NCBI GenBank assembly: GCA_037043235.1
Contig: JAWRVZ010000056.1
Span: 1,935,501-1,999,500 of the forward strand
DNA: 64,000 nucleotides
Source of the DNA: Rhodeus uyekii
Taxonomy: Eukaryota; Chordata; Actinopteri; Cypriniformes; Acheilognathidae
Direction of reading: 5' to 3'
Position 1 is the stretch's first letter; every line of letters starts with the position of its first letter. The position numbers and the translations under genes are program-made. The notes beneath the pieces were generated by a model, which did not search any database, was not told the origin of the DNA, and was given only the letters and a program-made list of their open reading frames with translations. This document shows, one piece after another, positions 47,423 to 60,795 of this stretch.

Positions 47423-48411
47423 GTGCGTGCGTGCGTGTGTGTGGATGTATGTACACAGTCAACATAAAATGTTCATGTTGGTTGTGTATGTGGAGTATAT
47501 TGGATTTGTACATGCATAAATAACTTAAAACTACATAGGGGGTATGTGTTGGGTTTTCTCATCCTCTAATGTGTTGTTTTGTACACCGTGACCAATATTG
47601 TACGGTACCTAATGGCTATATTCTCCAAAGCCTTACTCCTTAATGTCCAATAAATTCTTGTTATTCTCCCTGCCTGGTCCACTGAATAAGTGTTGCCACC
47701 TTGTTGTCAAGACAACCGCCTCTGTATTGTACACTACTGGTGGGAACATGATATAGTTATCACCGGAGAAGATCTTGAACTTTACGATCAGTGGCAGCCG
47801 TTGGATGAGTCCCTCTGGTCTCAGTATGGGTATTATGTGAGTGGTTCAATTTTTATGACTCTAATTACACATAACGCTCCTTCAAATTTCCTTTCCCTCA
47901 ATTTGGCTAAAAGCACAAAGTTTAACTTTGATCAGGGCTTTGTGGTTTGAGAGTTTGTGAAGTTCAGATGCCACACAGCTGACCTCATCCAGACAAAGAT
48001 ATCTGATCTCTCTGCATAGCTAGCTTTAAATCGCTGTAGATGTTTTCCAATTAAACAAATAGACCTGCTCACAGGGGCTTTGATAACAGATAAACGCTTT
48101 GAAGTTGGAGATAAACGCCTTGACATCCCCTAGGAACGCACATCCATGGATACTGGCTTTCAGTTGAAGGAACGACAATGAGCTTTAAATTCAGAATGTT
48201 TTAGACTAAAGTCTCTTTTTCAGGTCCATTCAGATATTTTTCTACCCATGTCATGCCATACCGACTGAACTAGCGTTCCTATGGTTTCAGATTTTAACAT
48301 TCAGCTTGATACAAAGAAACACTAAGAAAAGATTTTAACACACAGTGTTCTTTCAGTCTAGTTCATGAAAGTTAATCAAAATATCTTAACTCTGATCAAA
48401 AGTAAAAAAAA

Positions 48412-49240
48412 AAAATGTTTAAGGGAATACTTAATCATCACAGTATAACACCAAGTCAATTAAATTTCAGGAATATCAATCTGTCCAATTAGGAAAAATA
48501 AGTGATTGTGAATCAGTTTCACCTGCTTTGGTGCAAATGAAAGTGAGCACTGGAGAGGCAAAGAATGACTTTGCAGGTGGTGACCATAAACAATTGTACT
48601 CTCCTAAGTGATTTGTTGCATGAGGCAATACTTGCAACCCAATCAGGTTGCACAGGTTGTTCTGCTCCTCCAGGATGGCACATCCATACGAGCCATTGCA
48701 AAGAGGTTTGGTGCACAGTCTCCCAGCACAGTTTCAAGAGGAGGAGATACCAGGAGATAGGCTGTTATACGAGGAGAAGGGCAACAACCAAGTATCTGCT
48801 CTTTTGTGTGAGGAGGAACAGGAGGAGCACCGCCAGAGCCCTACAAATGGACCTCCAGTAGGATGCAGGTGCGCATGTTTCTGATCAAACTGTCAGTTAC
48901 AGATTTCAGAGGGTGGCATGAGGGACCCTCATCATCTAGTTCTCTCGTGGGACCTGTGCTCACAGCTCAGCACCATGCTGCTCCATTGGCATTTGCTAGA
49001 GAACACCAAAATTGTCAAGTCCTCCACTGGTGCCCCGTTCTCTTCATGGATGAGAGCAGCTTCACATGGAACACATGTAACTGACGTGAAAAAGTCTGGA
49101 GACACCGTGGGGAATGTTATGCTGCGTACAACATCATCCAGCATGATTGATTTGGTGGTGGGTCAGTAATGTTTTGGGGAGGAATATCTTTAGAGGGTCG
49201 CACAGACCTCCATGTGCATTGCATTCAAGGTACACATTCA
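48412..49240 (+). pseudogene. Broken Tc1/mariner-type transposase, family A
   Basis: Starts with a terminal region (TTTAAGGGAATACTTAATCA at about 48418) shared with the fragment at 53868. Coding pieces from about 48640 include a helix-turn-helix-like QDGTSIRAIAKRFGAQSPST, then RRYQEIGCYTRRR and CVRRNRRSTARALQMDLQ, then VGPVLTAQHHAAPLAFAREH. The catalytic-domain piece PVLFMDESSFTWNTC contains the first Asp of the DDE triad. These match fish Tc1-like transposases, which cut and paste DNA between TA dinucleotides. Several frame changes separate the pieces. The copy stops near 49240 (SLEGRTDLHVHC region), before the second Asp and the final catalytic residue, so it is truncated and inactive. A SINE sits just beyond the break. 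Confidence 0.85.
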
Positions 49241-49267
49241 TTACACATTGACATATTAATCAAGTAT

Positions 49268-49337
49268 TGCTTTCCTTGGAAATCGAACCCATGACATTGC
49301 CAAGAACCACACTGTATTGTTTGAGCTACAGGAAAGC
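49268..49337 (-). repeat. tRNA-derived SINE-like repeat
   Basis: Minus-strand reading has TTTCCTGTAGCTCAAAC and GTCATGGGTTCGATTTCC, the same head as the copy at 9543-9640, with a better B-box (GGTTCGATT). The GTCGCTTTGGAT tail is missing. Confidence 0.7.
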
Positions 49338-49584
49338 TGTGAGGAACATCATGCAAGTTGGATCAGCCTGTAACCAGTTTTTTTCATCGTTTTTTTTTTT
49401 TTTTTTGGTATGGTTTTGAATCCAGTCCTCAATTTTTTCTTAAAGTATAAAGTGTAAATCAATAAAGATTTTCAAATTGAATATTTCATTTATTAAGATC
49501 CAATGTGTGATTTAAATCTATATATATTTAGCAGTGTATATAAATGTATAGCTTTTATTTATGCAGCAACCAAAGTATAGTGAA

Positions 49585-50771
49585 AAATCTGATTATCTAA
49601 ATGTTTTTCTCCAAATCATGTTGGCCATAATTATTGCCACCCAATATCTCTGAAGTGTATTCCCATTAATGCTTACTTTTTTATCACACCAGGGTGACTA
49701 GGGACATGGAATTGTCTCTCTATGAGTTGTTATTTCACAGGAGCATAAATATGAGGAAACATCAAATTCCCTTAATCAACCATCACAATGAGGAAAACTA
49801 AAGAAATAAGTAGTTCTGCTGTGCAGAAAAAGATTGTTGAGCTTCACAAAATAGAAAGTGACCATGAAGAAACAGCTAAAGCATTAAAAATTCCCATTTC
49901 TACCATCAGGGCAATAATTAAGAAGTATGAATCGTCTAAAGATGTTACAAAACTTCCTGGAATAGGGTGTGTGTCTATATTGTCTTAATGCACAGTGAGG
50001 AGGAAAGTTTGAGTGGTTAGAAACTCTCTAAGAGGTCAGAAAACATAAAAAAATGAATAATAAAAAACATATTTCAAACAATCACCACATGTTGTTTGGG
50101 AAGGTTTCAAGAAAAATCCTCCTCGCTCATCCAAAACAAACTCGACTGGAACTTCAAACAGGACTGGGTTCTGTGGTCAGATGAAACAAACAAAAAAACA
50201 CTTTTTGGCAGCAAACCCACCAGCTGGGTTTGGTGGACACAGGGATAAAAAGTACCCCATGTCCCTGGTTAAATATACCGCTGGATCTTTAATGTTGTGG
50301 GCTTGTTCAGATACGTGGCATTACGGATTCTAGAACATACCAACAGATAAAACATCAAAACCTGATGGCCTCTGTTAGAAATCTTCTAATGGGTCATGGT
50401 TGGATCTTCCATCAAGACAACGAACAAACAACAAAATCAACAGAATTTTTTTTTCACTTAGCACAAAATGAAGCTTTTGCCATGACCATCCCAGTCCCTT
50501 GACCTGAACCCTATAGGGGTGAACTGAAGAGGAGGAGCTGGGAATCTAAAGGATCTGTAGAGATTTGGCAAGAAGTTGCAAGAAAAGGGCGGCAATAATT
50601 ATGGCCAATATGTTTTGGAGAAAAATATTTACTTCATAATGTGATTTTCTTAAGTGAAAAGTTGGATGTTTGCAAAAAGATTTTTTTAAATGAAAGATCA
50701 AAAAGCTAAAAAATGTGAACTTCTTTATCATATTTATGAGGGGTGCCAATAATTCTGACCACAACAGTATT
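49585..50771 (+). pseudogene. Broken Tc1-like element, family B
   Basis: An imperfect inverted repeat (left TTTTTCTCCAAATCATGTTG followed by GCCATAATTATTGCC; right its near-complement at about 50590-50630) encloses transposase remnants. The N-terminal DNA-binding region is an intact 66-codon frame at 49788 (VQKKIVELHKIESDHEETAK, then AIIKKYESSKDVTKLPG). Downstream are TRLELQTGLGSVVR, GLVDTG and WIFHQDNEQTTKS, which corresponds to the second catalytic Asp (QQDN in relatives). The right end reads GGGGTGCCAATAATTCTGAC then CACAACAGTA; the matching outermost left end is lost. Many stops and frame shifts; inactive. It differs from family A next to it. Confidence 0.85.
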
Positions 50772-53700
50772 TAACCTACCTGTCTATAACTCTCTAGGTC
50801 TTTTTAACAGAAGTTATAATAATTAAGAGATGAAATTTCTCTTGTCTGTTTGTTTGGTTTGGTTAAGTATCAATGCTTTGTACAGCATTCCTTCAACCTC
50901 TCCACCCAACAACAAAATCATACATCCTTAAGGTCTTATGATCTTCATCTCGCACATAAGAAAGTGTCCAGCACAGCAGCAACACAACGAACGCACAATT
51001 TGGCTAAGCTGTATGATTCATGCTACCAGTTGCCCCATAAGTGTAGAATATACGCTCAATAATCAAGTCAGTCCTTTTCAGAAGGAACTTCCCAAACAAA
51101 CCAAGCCATCTGAAGACATGAGTGAACCCATAGATTCCAGAACACCTACAGCATGTGATAACAAGCGGTGGAGTAACCAAATTTCCAAGTATCCTCAAAG
51201 CAAATGAACAAACGTGGCGAAAGAAAACAAACCGCCAACAGATCTCCATAAAGCATCAAAATTCTCCAGTTATCATCAATGTTGCAGGTATCCGCAATGC
51301 AGTTTGATACTGGAAGCACAAAGAACGCCGGACTCTGGAGGCCCCGTCAAGCAGGTTGAGCTCAAAGAGGGAAATGCTCTTTTCTAACAGTGCCCTTTCC
51401 ATTTCCCACTCTTTCATTCTTTGTTTCGTTCTCTCTTCCCTTCTCTCCATGCGCTTTAGCACGTGCCTCTTATCGCATTAGCTGCCTCAGAACGAGGCAG
51501 AGAGCAGGCCAGAGAAGGCAGAACGTGGGAGCTCCTGATAGCACTTTCTTTGTTGTTCTGTCTCTCCTCCTAAGCAACAATGGCTTCGACGCTGCGATGC
51601 CAGCAGCTGCCGAAAGATGTGAACACCTATATGTGTGTGCGCTTTTTCATTTCCATCACCGCATTATTTTCTTTCCCACTCTTTTCTCCCTCCCTGCACG
51701 CTGCTAAACCCGACTCCCTTTGAAGACGCACTTAGTAGAAAAGGATGAAACATTACATAGCCAAAGGCTTGGCAGCTTATGATGGTGGATGCAGTCTACC
51801 CAAACACAGCACTTTCTTCAGGGAACACATTTTTCAACCAAACATATACACATGCTTGTACAGAGAGCATGCTGTGAAAAAACTCAACACCTTGTAATAC
51901 CAAGAAACGGTTCTTTCCTGTGGGTGGACTGCTACCTCATCTGAGACACAAACGTGTTCAAAGTCAGTTTGCGTTATTGATCTTATTGTGAACAATTCAT
52001 CTGTGCATATGTTTCTTTAAATTTTGTTTTGAACTTGTTTAACCCTGTAAAGCCTGACACATGAAAACATTTCTTGAAATGGAAGATTATTCCACCTAAA
52101 GGAAAAATGTTTGCATGTGTTTTTGCTGAATATATTTGATACATCAGGCTTTTATGGCTCAAACTGAGCAAAGATTAGCAATTTGATGCAGTTGCTGATA
52201 TTTATATGGTGAAAAAGTAAGATTAAATTCTGATAGCTTGTAAAGTAAATAAATGAGATTTTTATAATAATATAGAAGTCTACTTGGATAAAATGCATTT
52301 AAATATCAGCTGTCACTCTATATCTCAAATAATTTCAGAAGTCTAATGAAATATATTTGATACTCACATTTTAACATGAAACAATGGATAATCATGTAAA
52401 CTGAGGTTGCTTCATTTCAGTAAGAAATTAAATAGATAGATTTTACTATTTATATTTTACAATATAAAAGTTATTATATCATTTACTCTGTATAAATGGT
52501 TTTACTTGCTAAATAGTATGAATGATCAGACAACCGAAGGCATGTAGTAATTGTTTACAACCGGGTTTTTGTAATAATTTTCAAAATTAAGAATCAAATA
52601 CAGTAGGTATATGTGTATCAAATACAGAAGGATTTATAGCTTTACTCAAAATGTCAAAATAACATAGAAAAAGTTATATTAAGTTAGGGAACATGAAAGA
52701 CCTTTTCCGTATCATTTAGTCTGCCAAAACCCCGTTCCTACAATCTCATGTTCATCTGCCTCTAGTTTTGAATGCAACAACCACATCTCAACTGTTCAAG
52801 AAACAAGTCTCCATCTTACATTATTTTGTACCTACTTTTTCCATAATTCATCACACTTGAAGGTACATCACAGTATGGAAGAAAATATCTGTAGCTACTT
52901 CTGTTTCATCAAGACTTTAATGACAGCCGAAAAAAAGTAAAGTGTTTTCCTGCTCTATTGCGTTCGGGTTTTGTGGCCACCATGTAAGGAAGTCAAATGA
53001 GGTACTGCGATATTGCGGCAACGTGAATCTCTTCTGTAAAGTTAATAAATCAATCAATCAGTGCAGGTGACAGGGACAGCAGGACAGACTCATTAGTGCC
53101 CGCTGTGCATGTGTGACCTGCAGGATAGAGATAAATGGAGGAGGCTCTGGTGTGAAGAGCTTGAGAAGGCGGGGGGAGAAATCAGTAGGGCTAGATGCGG
53201 ACCTGGTGTGGGTCGAAAGCAGGATAGATGAAGGCTACCAAGCATGAAGAGCTGTCACCATGCATTCAGGTTCAGGCCTTGCTGATTTTACACCTGGTTG
53301 GCCGTGTCTGCTCCACTCAGTTGCTCTAACATGCCTCGCACACGCTGGGATGTGACCTGTGCCACAATACGAAGGTGGCAGCGAACATGTTCGCCATCTC
53401 ACTGATGCAACTCATGGATTAATCACCAAGTGTGTAGTACAGTAGGGGGCTCCGGAGAGAAAGCAAAGGCTTAGTGCAAACAAGAAAAAATACTTCTATT
53501 CTCCTTTATTAATCTCCTGTGCATTTCATTAAAGGCCAAAATGTGAAATACAGTATAATAGGCCTCTAGAGTAGAACTGTTAATGATGATTCATGTGCAA
53601 AGTGGAGCTAGGAAATGCTTCAATATGGCTTACAATAGAATTTGTTGTTAGGCAAATGTTTAAACGTTAAATGCGTATGGTATAATTTCAGTGCCACCAG

Positions 53701-53867
53701 TTGTAATTGCAAAAATGATAGGTGAATTTAATTATTTTAAATGTTTTTTTAACATTGTTCTCTGCAAGATTAGATTTAATACAAAATGTGAATTAATTAA
53801 ATTCCTAGACAGTTTTCCTAAACACTCAACTGCCATTGGTCAAACTACTGATATTCACTGTTCAAAT
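50772..53867. other. Intronic DNA, no gene seen
   Basis: No recognisable exon. A 105-codon frame at 51390-51707 is pyrimidine-rich and unconvincing. 52050-52700 is AT-rich. Confidence 0.5.
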
Positions 53868-54105
53868 ATTTAAGGGAATACTTAATCATCACAGTATAAA
53901 ACCAAGTCAATTAAACTTCAGGGATTTCAATCTTTTCAGTTAGGAAGCATAAGTGATTGTGAATCAGTTTCATCTGTTTTGAAGCAAATGAAAGCGACAG
54001 GTGCACTGGAAAAAGCAACACAACCCCCAAAAAGAGAATGATTTTGCAGGTGGCGGCCATTGACAATTGTTTGTCTATGGATTGTTATTCTTCCTGACTG
54101 ATTTG
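53868..54105 (+). mobile_element. Tc1-like family A, 5' terminal fragment
   Basis: Closely repeats the 48412-48620 segment: TAAGGGAATACTTAATCATC, ACCAAGTCAATTAAACTTCA, AAGTGATTGTGAATCAGTTT and TTTGCAGGTGGCGGCCATTG. The coding part is absent. It retains an AAGCAACACAACCCCCAAAA segment that is deleted in the 48-kb copy. Confidence 0.8.
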
Positions 54106-55725
54106 TCCTTAGTTTTGTCTCTTGTTAGGGTCCTTGTCACTGTGTGAAGCACAAGCATTGCATTCTGGATCATTTAGTTTGAGCGGGAACATTTTACAGT
54201 ATATTTTAGTGTTGCCGTAACCTGGCTTTAATGTCAGGTAATAATACAAGATTTCTGTTTAACGAAAGTGTGTCACCTGACTGACGTCACACATCACACA
54301 GAACAAAACTGTAGGTCACTCACTGGAGATGAATGATGGATATCTGGAAGATTGGTATGTTAATTTTTAATTTTATAATTTTTTAATTTTATAATTTTAG
54401 GATTTTACGCTATAGTGTACATAGCTTAATGTGTGAAATGACAGTGGATTTTTAGTCAGTGAACATTGCAATTTTCTCCTGTGTCACCCAGTCAGACGTT
54501 TACCCGCTGTTTCACCCCACTTCTTATCCTGACATTTTCAAATCTAAATCTAAATTTACCTTAGGGTTTATTTAGACCAAACCTGACTTGGTAATTGTTG
54601 GAACAGAGGAAAGACAAGTCAAGAAGGTTTTATGTTGTTTCTGTCAAGTATGAATGAAGTGTGTTTTATGATGGTCTGCACGGTAAAATTACTGCATTTG
54701 TAAATGGACTGTGGTAGGTTTGAAGGATCTTATAACAAAAATGTTTATCTGTGTAGGGATAGTTTCCATAATCTCCAATCTGTGCCTGTCAGTTGCACTT
54801 ATAGTTGATGTACATTGACTGTGCTCAAATTGCTAAAAAGATTTGCAGATTTCTTTTGCAGTGTATATACATTAATGCATGGTGAAAAACCCTTTTAAAG
54901 TAGATCTAAACCTATTTAAATTCTGTCTAACTAATTCCGAAACTGTCTGACTTTCTTCTTTATGTCAGTGAACCGCCAAGTGAATTGTATAAATTTGCAT
55001 GTTCACGTATAAGATGCATGCAATTCCACAAAGAATACAGTAGCACATAGCACAGTACTTTTTTTTAAATCTAAAGAAAGAAAAAACTCAGTAAACATTG
55101 ACATGCTTGAGTCCACATCTGCAGGAAAAGCAGATTTGATGTTATGCATTTAAATGATCTCAACGGAGAGGTGAAAACAATTTTCACCCTCACAGACTCT
55201 CTTACTTACATGGAAATAGACGAGAATATGACCCGTATTGCACAGGGCTTTAAATATTCTCTAGGTATCTCAAGACTCATAACTGTTATTCTCTAAAGAA
55301 GGGAAGGTTCAATTTTTCTCATTTCACATGACGCCAATGCTGAAAATGTATCAGACCACATACTGGGTCACATTCGAAACAACTGGCATTAGCTTTTCTG
55401 TGCAATACATGTCCACATCTTTTTAAAAATCTATTTCATTGCTCACTTATCATTTGCCAGCATATCATTTATGGTGAAAAACTGTTTCATAGGTAAGAAA
55501 AGTTTTCCTTCATTTCATATGTTTGAGTAACTTGATGTAACCTATGTAATATAACATGAAATCTATGTCAGTGAATGTATATGAATGACAACTAATAATA
55601 TTTCTTAGCTGTGCAGAGCCATTATCTTTTCACTTAAAGAGAAATGAAAGCTCTCTAATATGAAACATTTATTTAAAAGAAATGAATTACCATAAAATAC
55701 AGTCCCTGCTAGTATAGTGCCTGAA
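54106..55725. other. Intronic DNA, no gene seen
   Basis: A short duplicated TTTAATTTTATAATTTT run occurs near 54362-54395; otherwise nothing recognised. Confidence 0.5.
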
Positions 55726-55831
55726 CACTGTAAAAAACAAAAATGCTGTGTTGTTTCAACCCATATTTGGGTCAAATATAGACAAACCCGACCGTTGGTT
55801 TAAATTTGTGAACACAGCATTTCTTAGAGTG
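55726..55831. repeat. Short TIR element (about 106 bp)
   Basis: Left CACTGTAAAAAACAAAAATG plus CTGTGTT and, read on the minus strand from the right, CACTCTAAGAAATGCTGTGTT. The centre carries inverted AACCC/GGGT units (CAACCCATATTTGGGTCAAA). A common fish non-autonomous element. Confidence 0.75.
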
Positions 55832-57585
55832 CAGGATAGCAGAATTTAACAAATAACTAATTAAATAATCTATTGATAAATTAGTATTTTCACATCTGTT
55901 TTTAAGTGAGATTTGGCAAGTTTTTGGAGAAAGTTGACCTTTGACCCCAACTCTCACTTTATTTCTCTAGACCTGATAATGAACTAAATTGGTTTATTTA
56001 TAAGCTAATTTGTCCTTTAGAATAACTGAGTAATAGCTTTTAATCATTGCTTCATCGTGCTGAACAAGTGGTCAAGAGGTGCCAAGCCAATTAAGATAAA
56101 ACCAGTGTTCAGAAAATCAGCATTAAAACCTTTAAACAAAATAATCTTTCAGCCCTAAAGTACATGCATAACAAATAAGAATCCGTTCTGGCAGACAGAA
56201 GCAGGTGAATCGTATTAGTCTTCTCAGCTTTAATGAGAGTCCCCAAGCATTCAGTTGAGGTCTCATCTTCTGGCTCTCTTAATAAGGGCTTTATTTCTTA
56301 TGGAGTGCATCATTTCCCATGAGCAGCCAACATGAGGAAATACGGCCAAAGCTTTACCTGACAGCTACATTAATACCTGCTCTGAGTTATTAAAGGGAGG
56401 CCAATCATTTAAATGAGAAAGCTGAAATGATCTTCTGCTCACCCTCTGAATGATGTAGAGAAAATCAATATAGACCGGTAAATCAATACTCTGATAACTC
56501 ACACTGGTTTGCAATACTACTGCATTAGTCAAAATTATGCCCCCCTTCCCCCCCGCACTTTGTGGCAATGTGCACAATTACGAGCCTAATATAGAATCTG
56601 TCTGTCTCTTGATGCATTCAAATGTTGTTTCAGCTGCATAACGAAGTCAATTTGTACCATATTCACAATATGTTACACTTAAAAAAGCCTTCTGAAAGCC
56701 ATTTTATTGTGTGTGAATGGGGAACAAGGCTGTAAAAGAAAGCGAGAGATGGAAACCTGTCCCTCGTCACTCATACAAGGCTCTGTGCCGGCCTGTTTCA
56801 TCAGAGCCGAATGCGGATTAAAATAGTTCTGAAAGAAAGCCCAGGAGGCATTTTACGCTTCCATTTACAGAACTTAATTCTCTTTGATGATAAAAATCTA
56901 ATGTAACCTTTTTAATTTGTCAGTGTAGGAATGAGAGACGTGGGGGCCCCGACTCCCCCCCTTCGCACACCGACTCCCCGCGCATTTCCTATGCCGTGGA
57001 ACAGTAACAATGTCAAGGTGAGAAATGTGAAGCAATTCTTGTCTCCCTAAAGCAACTAAAGCCATTATGCAAAAAAAGAACATACACAGAACCGTGTGTT
57101 TCGTAGTTAAATGTGCCAGGCTGCCTATTTGTTTTTTTCAGAGATTTAAGCTGTACGTCAAGGCCCGGAGCTACCGATGCAAACCTATACAGTTTGAAGA
57201 GCAGACTAATTTTGTACTCTTTAAAAATGCAATACACCATTTCGGGTTTAAAATCATAGGGAGCCCTCAACTCTGACCATAAAGAAACTAATTGAGTTTC
57301 TACAAGGTTCAGTACACCCTCTACTATAACAATTTCCTAAGTTATGGAACCAGAAAATCCTATATTTTCAATAATATCTTCATAAATTATACATGGAAAC
57401 CTTTACAAGCTTTTGCATGAAACATTTGCTGGAGCTGTAAAGATGTACAAAATACTAGGCACAAAAACTATACTTTGCACGCTAAAAATGACATATAATG
57501 CGATCCAAAAGTGAAAATGATTATGTTATTGTTTCAAATATAATGCAAATGTTTTCATTAAAATCATTTTATCACTATTACAGTT
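55832..57585. other. Intronic DNA with a small GC-rich island
   Basis: A patch at 56938-56990 (GGGGGCCCCGACTCCCCCCC, then CCGACTCCCCGCGC) stands out from the AT-rich surroundings. No gene or exon recognised. Confidence 0.45.
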
Positions 57586-57587
57586 TT

Positions 57588-57758
57588 CCATCACAGGGAT
57601 GAATTAAATTTTATAATATATTCAAATAGAAAACAACTATTTTAAATTATAATAATATTTCACAATGTTACCGTTTTAACTGTATTGTTGATTAAATAAA
57701 TGTAGCCTTTGGTGAGTGTAAGAGACTAAAACCAAAAAAATCTTACTGACCCCAAACC
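57588..57758. repeat. Common cyprinid-type TIR element, right part
   Basis: Contains ATATTCAAATAGAAAACAAC, AATATTTCACAATGTTACCG, AAATAAATGTAGCCTTTGGT and TCTTACTGACCCCAAAC, which is the inverted form of the family's left end. It ends exactly where the solo LTR begins. Confidence 0.75.
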
Positions 57759-57761
57759 AGT

Positions 57762-58123
57762 TGTCAGCTATGCAGAGCGGTGTGCGATACGGAGAAGGAG
57801 AGGAGACATGGATATTCCACTGAAACAGACTTTATTCACTAAACTAGAACATAATCGGCACTCACTTGGTGCAAAACTTGAAGAACAAGGAATACTTGTA
57901 ACATGGAAAGTAAAGCATCCACACACTCGTAACTTCACAAAACGTAGTTCACTTTAACATCCGACCAAGACAAGGGAACACAGGAGGGTATAAATACACA
58001 TGAGGCAAATAGGGAACAGCTGACAGAACTTTAGGTGAGTGATTAGACAGATTGGAGCGTGAAGGACCTGGAAGACACATAAAGGGACCTGGAAGGTAAC
58101 AATGACAAGACAGAACCGTGACA
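57762..58123 (-). mobile_element. Solo LTR
   Basis: 362 bp, minus orientation. Minus-strand reading starts TGTCACGGTTCTGTC and ends GCTCTGCATAGCTGACA. It has a TATA-like GTATTTATACCC half-way and an AATAAA signal at about 57837, then CTCCGTATCGCACACC near the end as in the other LTRs. Flanks CCAGT and GCAGT agree at four of five positions, a likely target duplication with one change. It lies at the end of a short TIR element, so it is younger than that copy. Confidence 0.8.
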
Positions 58124-60475
58124 GCAGTAGGTTTGATTAGGGTACTTTAAAATGTAAACATTTTTATGCATTTTCTATTTTTTTAAATATTTTTTCCCAG
58201 GTCTGAATGATTTATTTAAACCACAGATTTTCAGTTAGTCCAAAATGTCAATATTGTTGAACTGTACACGAACTGTACACGATGACATTACAGTCAACTG
58301 TAATTTCAATGCCATATGATTCCATACTGATCCTAGAGTAACATGGAACAAAATGGCCTCTGCTCTCACAATTCTGCACCTGGTCACTATCCGTGACTTC
58401 TGTAAACGTCTACCATGCACCCAGCCTATTCCTGGATCTTTGTTCTTTTAGACTTTGAAGAAATGGCCTGGTTCTCTCTTTTCAGAATGCGGTCTATATA
58501 TCCGTGTCACACCCTGCATTGGCTCACACCATGTTGTGTGGCAATCCTGATCTAAACTCTGCTTAGATGACCTTTCGCTGGAATCCCCAGCAGATTCCTT
58601 TTACCGAAGACTGGTGAATTCAATGTGCAAACCTCTATCCTGCTCTGTCGATTAAAATACAGAAAACCAGATATTCATGATGGGATGTGTAGTCGAATAA
58701 TGCCATAATGTCAGAATTGTGATTTTATTGAGGGATGAGTGTATATTTAGAGAAAATCACATCTCAATGGTTATTCTGAATTGAGTTACAAGTTTTATAC
58801 AGTCCTTGACAAAATGAAACCAGACAGTCATTTCCAAAGAAGTCATTTCACTGTGTAGCATGAGAAAAAAATGACAGCTTTTAAACAAAACAATGTTCTC
58901 TCTCGTTCTGGTTGAGTCAATTTTGTCACTGTATCACAATTAAATAGCACAGAGTGGGTTATTAACATGTCCAGACTTCAAAATATTAAAATATATTTGC
59001 ATGTATTCATTTTGTTTTGCACTATATGTTCAAATAAAATTGCATATGAAGTCACTACATCTTTCCTCATAAAACTAACTTGGAGGAAAATAGCCGGAGA
59101 GCCGCAGATTCAACGAGAGAGAAACAAGGAAAATCAATTTGAAGTCGCTGTACTCTTTCACAACACTGGCGAAGCTCATGAGAGGTTGTCTGTCAGGCAA
59201 AATTACATCCATCCCCAGACTTCTGCATGTAATTTATGGAAATGGAAGAGACATTCCCTCATAGACGACGCAGCGCACTTATGCATTTGAATACATCCAT
59301 TAAGCAAAGTCACAATTTCAACATGAAGAGCGAAACCAGTAGAGCTCACAATAAGGAAGCCTGTTTAAGTGAGAGGAAGAAAACCACTAACATTCTATAA
59401 TGAGAGAAGGATTCCATTAAAATTTTACACCTTCGAAGAAACACTAAGACTCTCTCACTCTGTTTCTCTCTGTCTCGCACAATCACGTGCACAGAGATAT
59501 GCTCTTTGAGTTATCGGTGGAGGAATTTCTCTTGGTTCCTCAGAAATCAGAATGAGGATCTTGATTATGCCATTTGTTTTAACATTCCTCATGAGCAGCT
59601 TCTCACACTGATATATAGACTTTCCGCCACCTCCATCACTTCTCCGTTCACCACACTGTCTCAACCAGTACTGACATGCATCTGCGAACAGTGCTGGTGG
59701 CTGGGAAATAATGACCTGTACTATTTTGGTGATGATTTGAGCTCTGCTATTCGCAGGTAGGAGACACCCCACATTTGCATGCAATTAACTGGCTTAGACT
59801 CTCTGCTACCATCCACACTGTTTTGAGGGAATTTTAATAATTAGACAGATAATCATTTTGGCCACATAACTTCTGAATGAGTTGTCATTCAGAAGTTGTG
59901 GTTCTGAACAGTCAAGCATTGTAAAAACAAAACGCATGTCAGTGAGATGTTTATTCTGCTTGTTTTCAGCTAGAAAATGTAATTTTTCAAGTGTCTGCAC
60001 ATCATGTGCCTGCAATGCATTGCTATACTGTACAATTTCCTGTCAGATGTCAGAATGACATTCAGCTGGCGTTTAAAGAAATGGCTGTTGGTTTTTGTTC
60101 AGTGAAATAAAAAAATCATTTTTGAAGAATCTTGCAAAATTTATAGTGAGTTTATAGTGAACATATCTTTTGCAGGAGATTTGAAATCTTTTGCTAATCT
60201 TGAGACTTCAGGGTTGAGACTTCAGAGCCTTTGCTGGGTATCATCTTTATGGCTTGCCATTCAACAATATCTGTGTACTTGTGGCAAAATAAATCATATT
60301 ACAAGTAACATCAAAATTATTCAAACTCTTTTGGAGGACTCTTAAAAAGGTCAAATGGAAATACATGAATTAGATTTATGGACATGAGTACAGTGCAAAT
60401 ATTGAGGGGAGTAATATCATCAGTGTTAGGCTAGATAAAACAACTTAATTTTTGGTTAATATATATATCAATAAT
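58124..60475. other. Intronic DNA, no gene seen
   Basis: Short frames on both strands (58967-59290; 59455-59784) lack recognisable domains. Confidence 0.5.
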
Positions 60476-60479
60476 ACAT

Positions 60480-60795
60480 CAATTATTGCATACATTCATA
60501 ATTTTTAAAATGTAATTTATTCCTGTGATGGCAAAGCTGAAATTTCAGCATCATTACTCCAGTCTTCAGTGCCACAGGATCATTCAAAAATCATTAAAAT
60601 ATGTAAATTTGCTGCTCAAGAAACCTTTCTTATTATTATCAATGTTGAAAACAGTTGTGCGGCATAATATTTTTGTAGCAACAATAGTGATGATTCAAAA
60701 GAACCGTGTTTTTAAAACAGAAAAATAGAGAATTTATAAAATGTCTTTACATATTCTTCCTCAATAAAAGTATTAAATTCTTTAAAAAAAACCAC
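60480..60795 (+). repeat. Common cyprinid-type TIR element, copy
   Basis: Contains TTCCTGTGATGGCAAAGCTG, CAGCATCATTACTCCAGTCT, TTGCTGCTCAAGAAACCTTT, CAATGTTGAAAACAGTTGTG and CCTCAATAAAAGTATTAAAT, the central and right segments of the family. Confidence 0.8.
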
